This document shows positions 58,327-64,000 of a stretch of 64,000 bases of DNA, one piece after another. The stretch is from Corinectria fuckeliana (Eukaryota > Ascomycota > Sordariomycetes > Hypocreales > Nectriaceae), in contig WPDH01000378.1 of NCBI GenBank assembly GCA_019137255.1, forward strand, positions 147,989-211,988. The letters run 5' to 3'. Both the position numbers and the translations under genes were made by a program. A model generated the notes under the pieces. It ran no database searches. It was not told the DNA's origin and saw only the letters and a list, made by a program, of their open reading frames with translations. Position 1 is the stretch's first letter. Each line of letters starts with the position of its first letter.

Positions 58327-61300
58327 ACTTTTTACGTATTTTTATATTATATTAGTTAATATCTTTTTTTATCTTATTATACTATATTATACTAATCTAT
58401 TTATCTTTAGATAGTACTATTAGTAAGTAGTAAGTTATATAATATAAGCTTATATTAAGATCTTTTAACTTAGCTTTAAAATACTTTTTTTTATAACTAT
58501 TAATATATATTTTATTATATTATATATTATTATAAACTTACTTAAAACTAAAAGATATTATAATATTATAAGCTAAGCTTAGCCTAAAAAGTTTAATTAA
58601 TTTTATTAATCTTATACTAAAATATATATATTAGTATATATTATTAAGACTAAGTTATATTATATATACTTTTAATTTTATAAGATAAGTTTACTTAATA
58701 GTATTAGATAGTTTTATAATATTTTTAATAATAGTTATATACTTCTTAAATTATACTAATTAACTATAATCTACTTTTATACTATTAGTAATTACTATTA
58801 TTATAAAACTTTTCTAGTTAGTCTTAATAATTTATATATTATTATTTACTATTTTAGCTATATTACTTTTAACTATTATACTCTCTTTTAAGTTAGGTAA
58901 TATCTTTAAGTTTTAATATAAGTTAGTATATATTTATATAACCTTATATAAACTTATACTTTATTAGGTATAATAGTATAAAAAGAGGGTAAATTTAAGG
59001 TAGGATTATATATATAAGTATAACTATATAATATATTAAAAGTAATATTATTATATTTGTAATTAGCAGCTAAAGCTAATAAATATATTACTAGTATAGT
59101 ATTTATATTATATAATATAGTATTAAAAGGAGAGAGTAACTTACTACTATAAATAATATAATATAAGAGAAAGAAAAAAAAAGAGAAAAAAAAGTAAGTG
59201 ATTTTATAATTTAGTAGTATATAAATTTCCTAGCTGTATATAGCTTTTTATTAGCTATATTAATTTATAAAAGTAAGACTATTATAAACTTCTTAAAGTT
59301 TATATTATAAGCTGTTCTAAGCTTATTACACTTCTTATTAAGGTTATTTATAAGCTAGCTTTATAAATATTACTTATAATACCTACTTAAAACTTAGTCT
59401 AAATATAAAATACTTACTAAATCTACCTTTAAGGCTAGGTTTTTTAGCTTATAATAGCTATAGTAGTTATACTATAAGTAAGTTATTTACTCTTATAAGA
59501 AGCTTAGCTTAAACTTTTATTATCTTACTTTTACTACTTTTTAGCTTTTAGCTTTTAGCTACTAAATATAACTCTCTTTTAGGGCTGTAATAATTTATAA
59601 GAGATATAAGTAGTATAAAATTATCTTATACTACTAAATAGTAAAAAAACCTTATTATTAGTATTATAAGTGTATTACTACTCTTTTTAATAGTGTAATT
59701 AATAACTTTAAGTATGTTTAAGTTAGGCAGAAATTTAATAAGACTTATTAGTATTATCTTTTTTAGCTTAAGATACTTAAGCTGTAACTATACTACTAGT
59801 ATAATATTATAACTAAGCTTATTAAGATAGATAACCTAGCTATAAAGCAGGTAAATAGCTAGTTAGTTAAGTTATACCTAAGTGATATTTAAAACTTATT
59901 TAAGAAAAAGAAAAAGCTCTCTAAGCTGTATAAGGTTAACACTAGTAAGACTAAAAAAAAAAAGCCTAAAAAGAATTAGCTAGTTAAGATATTATAAGGT
60001 CTCTTATATAAGTACTATAATAAAGTTCTCTCTATTTATAGCTGTATTTATTAGGCTATTCTTAGGAAAAATAAATTTAAGTATCTTATTATAAATATTA
60101 TAAATATCTTAGTCTAAGTGTCTAACCTTAAGTAGATTATTCTAATATATAAAATAAAGTGCTATCTTAACTAAATATACTTTAAGAATACTAATAAGAT
60201 TAGTAAGTAGTATAAAGCTAACCTAAAGAATATTAACCTCTTATAAGAGATTTTACTAGTTATTAACTAAAAGTTTACAAATATTATTAAGGCTAAGACT
60301 GCTTATAAGTAGGTGGGTAATATTACTAAGAATAAGAAGAGGCTATACTAAAAAGATATTATCTTAAATAACTATTATAATACTATAATTATATAAAAAG
60401 GTTTTTAAAAGAATAATATAATAAGAGGGAAAAGCTAGGTTATATAAGAGGACTTTATATAAGTTTAACTCTTTTATATAATAAGATATAATAAGTAGTA
60501 AAGTAAGTTTACTAAGTAAAAAGAGAAAGAAATTATATTAATATTAATAAAGGGAATTCTTATTAAGCTTAGTAATATAGTAATAAATACTTATATTAAG
60601 AGACTAAATATTAACTCTTTTAAAATAAGATAACCTCTTATTACTATAAGTACCCTACTTAGCTATAATAAGATAAATATAAAAATATTTTAAGCTTATA
60701 TAGTATAAATAATAAATTATAATTCTTCTTACTTACTAAACTTATATTTTACTTTTTTTAACTTTTTAAGCTCTTAATAAAAGTTATAAAACTTATAGTA
60801 CTATTTTTATAATAGCTAAAATAAGCTTACTATAAATATTCTTACTTTTACTCTTTTTTTAGCCTTTTTAAACAGAGAAGTACTACTTTCTTATCTTTTA
60901 ATATTATAGTCTTAAGGCTTAGAATAAGTAGCTAATAATCTAGTAAACTATATAAGGTTTTCTTTTTTACCTTTCTAAGTATTAATACTCTTATAGCTGC
61001 TCTTAGTATAAAAAGATGCTTATTTTAAGACTTTTATAAAGAAACCTTATATAGTATTATTAGGCTCTTCTTATTAAAATATAACACACTTTAATATTTT
61101 ATTACCTAGCTTTTTATTTAGCGTAATATTAGAAATAAGCTAAAGTCTCTTTTATTAATATAGTAACTCTTACTATAAGTTTATTATAGTATTAAAAAAT
61201 TTAGTATTATACTCTTATTACTAATATTTTAGCTTAATAAGAAACTTAGCTTTTAGCTATTTAGATACTAATATAACTATATAAAAATAGTTAAGTATAC

Positions 61301-64000
61301 TATTTTTACTAATTAGCTTATTTGTTAATTAGAAGAAAACACTAAAGTACTAGTAGTTATTTTAGTCTTACTTTAGGTGATTAATATATTATTTTATCTT
61401 CTTCTTATTTTTATTTAGCTAGCTATAGTTTTATAACTATAACTATAAGTTTATTAGGTAGTATAGCTTATAAAAGTTATTTAAGTCTTTCTTAGTTAAT
61501 AAGCAGACTATAAGATAGTCTGTCTTAATATATAATTACTCTAGTAGGCTAAAAAGTAGCTATTAGGGCAAAGTGATAAAATAGCTAAACTATAATATTA
61601 TATCTTAGCTTTAGATTTTATTAATACTAAGAAAAATATTAAGAGATAGTAAAGCTTACTTTAGTAATAATATAGCTTTTATACTAAAAATACTTACTTA
61701 GTATAAAAATAGTTAACTACTAAATTAAAAAGAAGCTAGTTAATATTTATATATATATAACACTTATTTAAAGCTAAGCTGTGTATTAATACTAGTATCT
61801 ATTTAATATAAAAGGAGAATTTAAAGTGGTAAAAAGTGTTTAATCTTAGGTTATATAGTAGATAAATTAAAATAAGAGCTTAAAACTAGTATGTTAGCTT
61901 CTTAGTAAGTAGACTAAGTTAAGATATAAGTTTTCTTCTCTTTACTTATAAACTACTCTCTCTTTTAGACTACTTTTCTGTTATTTTTATACTTATCTAC
62001 TTTTATATTTTAACTATAATTTCTTATATAATAATAGATTAATTATAATACTTTTTTTATTATTTTAATTCTTATACTTATATATATAAAATCTAATATT
62101 TAAAATACTATTAAAAATATAAAAAATAAAGTATTTATATTAGTTATAGCTTATTATAATAAAATACTATATTTATATAAGGTATAATATTATAAGCTGT
62201 ATAAAAAAGTTAAATTTCTTAAAATAAATAGCTGTAAAGCTTTTAGAGGTTTTAAGTAATTAAGAGGTTTTAAAGTAAGTCTTAATAACTAATAGATAGC
62301 TTATTAGGTAGAGAAGAAAAAGTAGGTTAGATTAATTTATTTTATAAGATAATTAGTTAAAATCTAAGTGCTTAAGTGTCTTTTTTATATTTAAATATAA
62401 GTGGGAATTACTCTCTTTTTATAGATAAATTTCTAGTCTTTTAGCAGTCTAAATAAGTTGTATAATAGCTTAATTTATAGCTAAAGTGATAATAAATATT
62501 ATACTAAAATCTTAGATTAGTTAGATATAATATTACACTGTAATTACAGTTTTAGTAGTAAATCTTTTAGAGTTTATTTAAATTATAATATAAGTTAGAA
62601 AACTAACAGATAGTAGTAATCTAATAATAGCTAATAGAAATATAAGAAAGTCTTTATATAGTGTTAGTATAGTGCTAATAGTACTATATGCTAATATATA
62701 CTAGGATTTTCCTAGGATTTTATAATACTAGTTAAAGCTAGTAAACTCTAATAATTTAAGTTTAGTTAATTAAATTAATAGCTAGAGAAGTTAATAAATT
62801 ACTTATTAGACTTATTAAAAGCTCTTTTTAGGTTAGAAATTAGATCTTATTAACTAAGTTTTAGTTTAAGAATACTTAAGCTTCTCTCTAATATAAGCTT
62901 AAGTTATTAAATTTATATCTTAAATTATTATTTTAAATAAGATTATAAAGCCTTTTAGATCTTACTAGATTAAAGTTTTTAAATCTAAAAATCTAAAAAT
63001 TAAAACTTTTTAAGGTTAAAAGCTTAATATAGTATAATTTAATAGGATAATAACTAATAATATTAAGAGATTTTTCTACTAGCTAATAATCTTAAAAGTT
63101 AAAAATATTTTTAAGAAAAATTAATATAATATAAATAAAACTAGTATTATAAAAGAGTAAGAATATAATAGTCTTATACTAAAAAGCTTAAAATATAAAA
63201 TTATAATAATTAAAAACTTAAGCTTATATTTTTAGATTATAATTATTAATTATATTAGTATAAATAGCTAGGTTTTACCTCTCTTAGTAATCTTTAAAAA
63301 AAAAACTATTTAATAATTATAGTTTTTAAAAAAGCTTAATTTTTTAGTATTTTAAAATTTTACTTTAATAGAAAAAAGCTAAACTAATAACTAGATTACT
63401 CTTATCTAACTAATAAAAGTTTTTATTTTTTATATAATATTAAAAAAAAAAAAAAAAAAAAAACTTCTTATTATTAATAGTTATAATAATTACTATATTA
63501 ATAATTTTATATTTATTTATTTATTTTATTTATTTATTTATACTTTATAAACCTAAAAGGTAAATAGTGCTTTTATTTTATATAAATATAAGAAAAACTA
63601 TAAAATTAAATAAAAACTTGTATTTTTTATATAACAGACTTAAGTTAAGCCTTTTATACTATTACTATATATAAGTAAATAGTTCTTTTACTAAGACTAG
63701 AGTTATCTTATTTTCTAGAAAGCTAGGAAAAAATTAAAAAGAGAGAAAAAGAAAAAAAAATAAGAAAAAAAAAGGTAAAAAAGAGAGAAATAGTTAACTA
63801 AATATTAAGCACTTAGTCTACTATAAGAGTAGAGTAGTTAAGTATTAAAATTATACTAGCTAAGTATATTTAGGTTGTTTTATAGTTATAGCTAAGAGCT
63901 TAAGATTTTAAGTGGGTAAAACTAGCTGCTAATAAGTTAGTTAGCTACTAATAGGTTAGCTAGCTATTAGTAAGTTAGCTAGTAGTATAGTTATTAGTAG

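Larger units (their letters stand above)
51560..64000. repeat. 12.4 kb RIP-saturated AT-rich block
   Basis: The sequence runs to the window end with very high AT content. Long lines contain no CA, TG or CG at all (for example 53941-54060). Remaining C is almost always followed by T (or C) and G preceded by A, as expected when RIP has converted nearly every CA to TA on both strands. Stops are dense in all frames. Some stretches (for example 59850-60350) still look like the ghost of Lys-rich coding sequence, so mobile elements are probably the source, but none can be named. Such blocks are typical of heterochromatic, pericentromeric or subtelomeric DNA. The far end (63890-64000) has three loose ~20 bp repeats of the TTAGCTA type. 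No telomere repeat is seen. Confidence 0.85.

Noticed and set aside
1..64000. Telomere repeats, tRNA, rRNA or CRISPR array
   Set aside because: No TTAGGG array, no cloverleaf candidate and no regularly spaced direct repeats with unique spacers were seen by eye; a covariance-model scan could not be run.

Overview
The window is from a filamentous ascomycete (Pezizomycotina; I cannot fix the class). The evidence is short introns (46-77 bp) with fungal CTAAC-like branch points, Zn(II)2Cys6 regulators, STAND/TPR-type relics, and AT-rich blocks with the signature of repeat-induced point mutation (RIP). In those blocks CA, TG and CG dinucleotides are almost absent, C survives mainly in CT and G mainly in AG. 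No bacterial or organellar features, tRNA, rRNA or CRISPR array were recognised.

Layout. 0-1.3 kb: a spliced, cysteine-rich secreted protein. 1.3-3.7 kb: a decayed TPR protein. 3.9-5.0 kb: an AT island. 5.9-7.2 kb: an intact AflR-like Zn2Cys6 regulator. 7.2-19.6 kb: mostly decayed DNA with a C-terminal piece of a second regulator, two hAT transposase relics, and two of three copies of a dispersed ~200 bp repeat, one beside a degraded acyltransferase fragment. 19.7-42.1 kb: a dispersed set of polysaccharide genes. These are a GT91-like beta-mannosyltransferase (-), a GT4 glycosyltransferase (-), a truncated membrane-anchored F5/8C (galactose-oxidase-type) gene (-), a GT2 processive synthase (+), a GT32/OCH1-like transferase (+), an acyltransferase-3 (-) and a CE4 deacetylase (+). 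The GT2-GT32 gap (26.6-33.8 kb) holds a STAND N-terminal-domain pseudogene and a LINE 3' end. 42.8-47.1 kb: a C48/Ulp1-like protease pseudogene and a truncated kinase. 48.1-50.9 kb: two paralogous PD-(D/E)XK nuclease-like genes, tail to tail. 51.6-64 kb: a 12.4 kb RIP-saturated block with small tandem arrays.

How the genes may work together. GT2 resembles hyaluronan/chitin-synthase-type polymerases, GT4, GT32 and GT91 could add or start side chains, CE4 would de-N-acetylate amino sugars, and acyltransferase-3 would O-acylate sugars. The most interesting reading is therefore an accessory exopolysaccharide or capsule-like cluster embedded in transposon-rich, subtelomere-like DNA. The cluster itself is inference; the family calls rest on visible motifs. 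Several apparently single-exon or broken genes become coherent only after splicing worked out here: the cysteine-rich gene, the acyltransferase, the CE4 (three micro-introns) and one nuclease gene (GC-AG intron).
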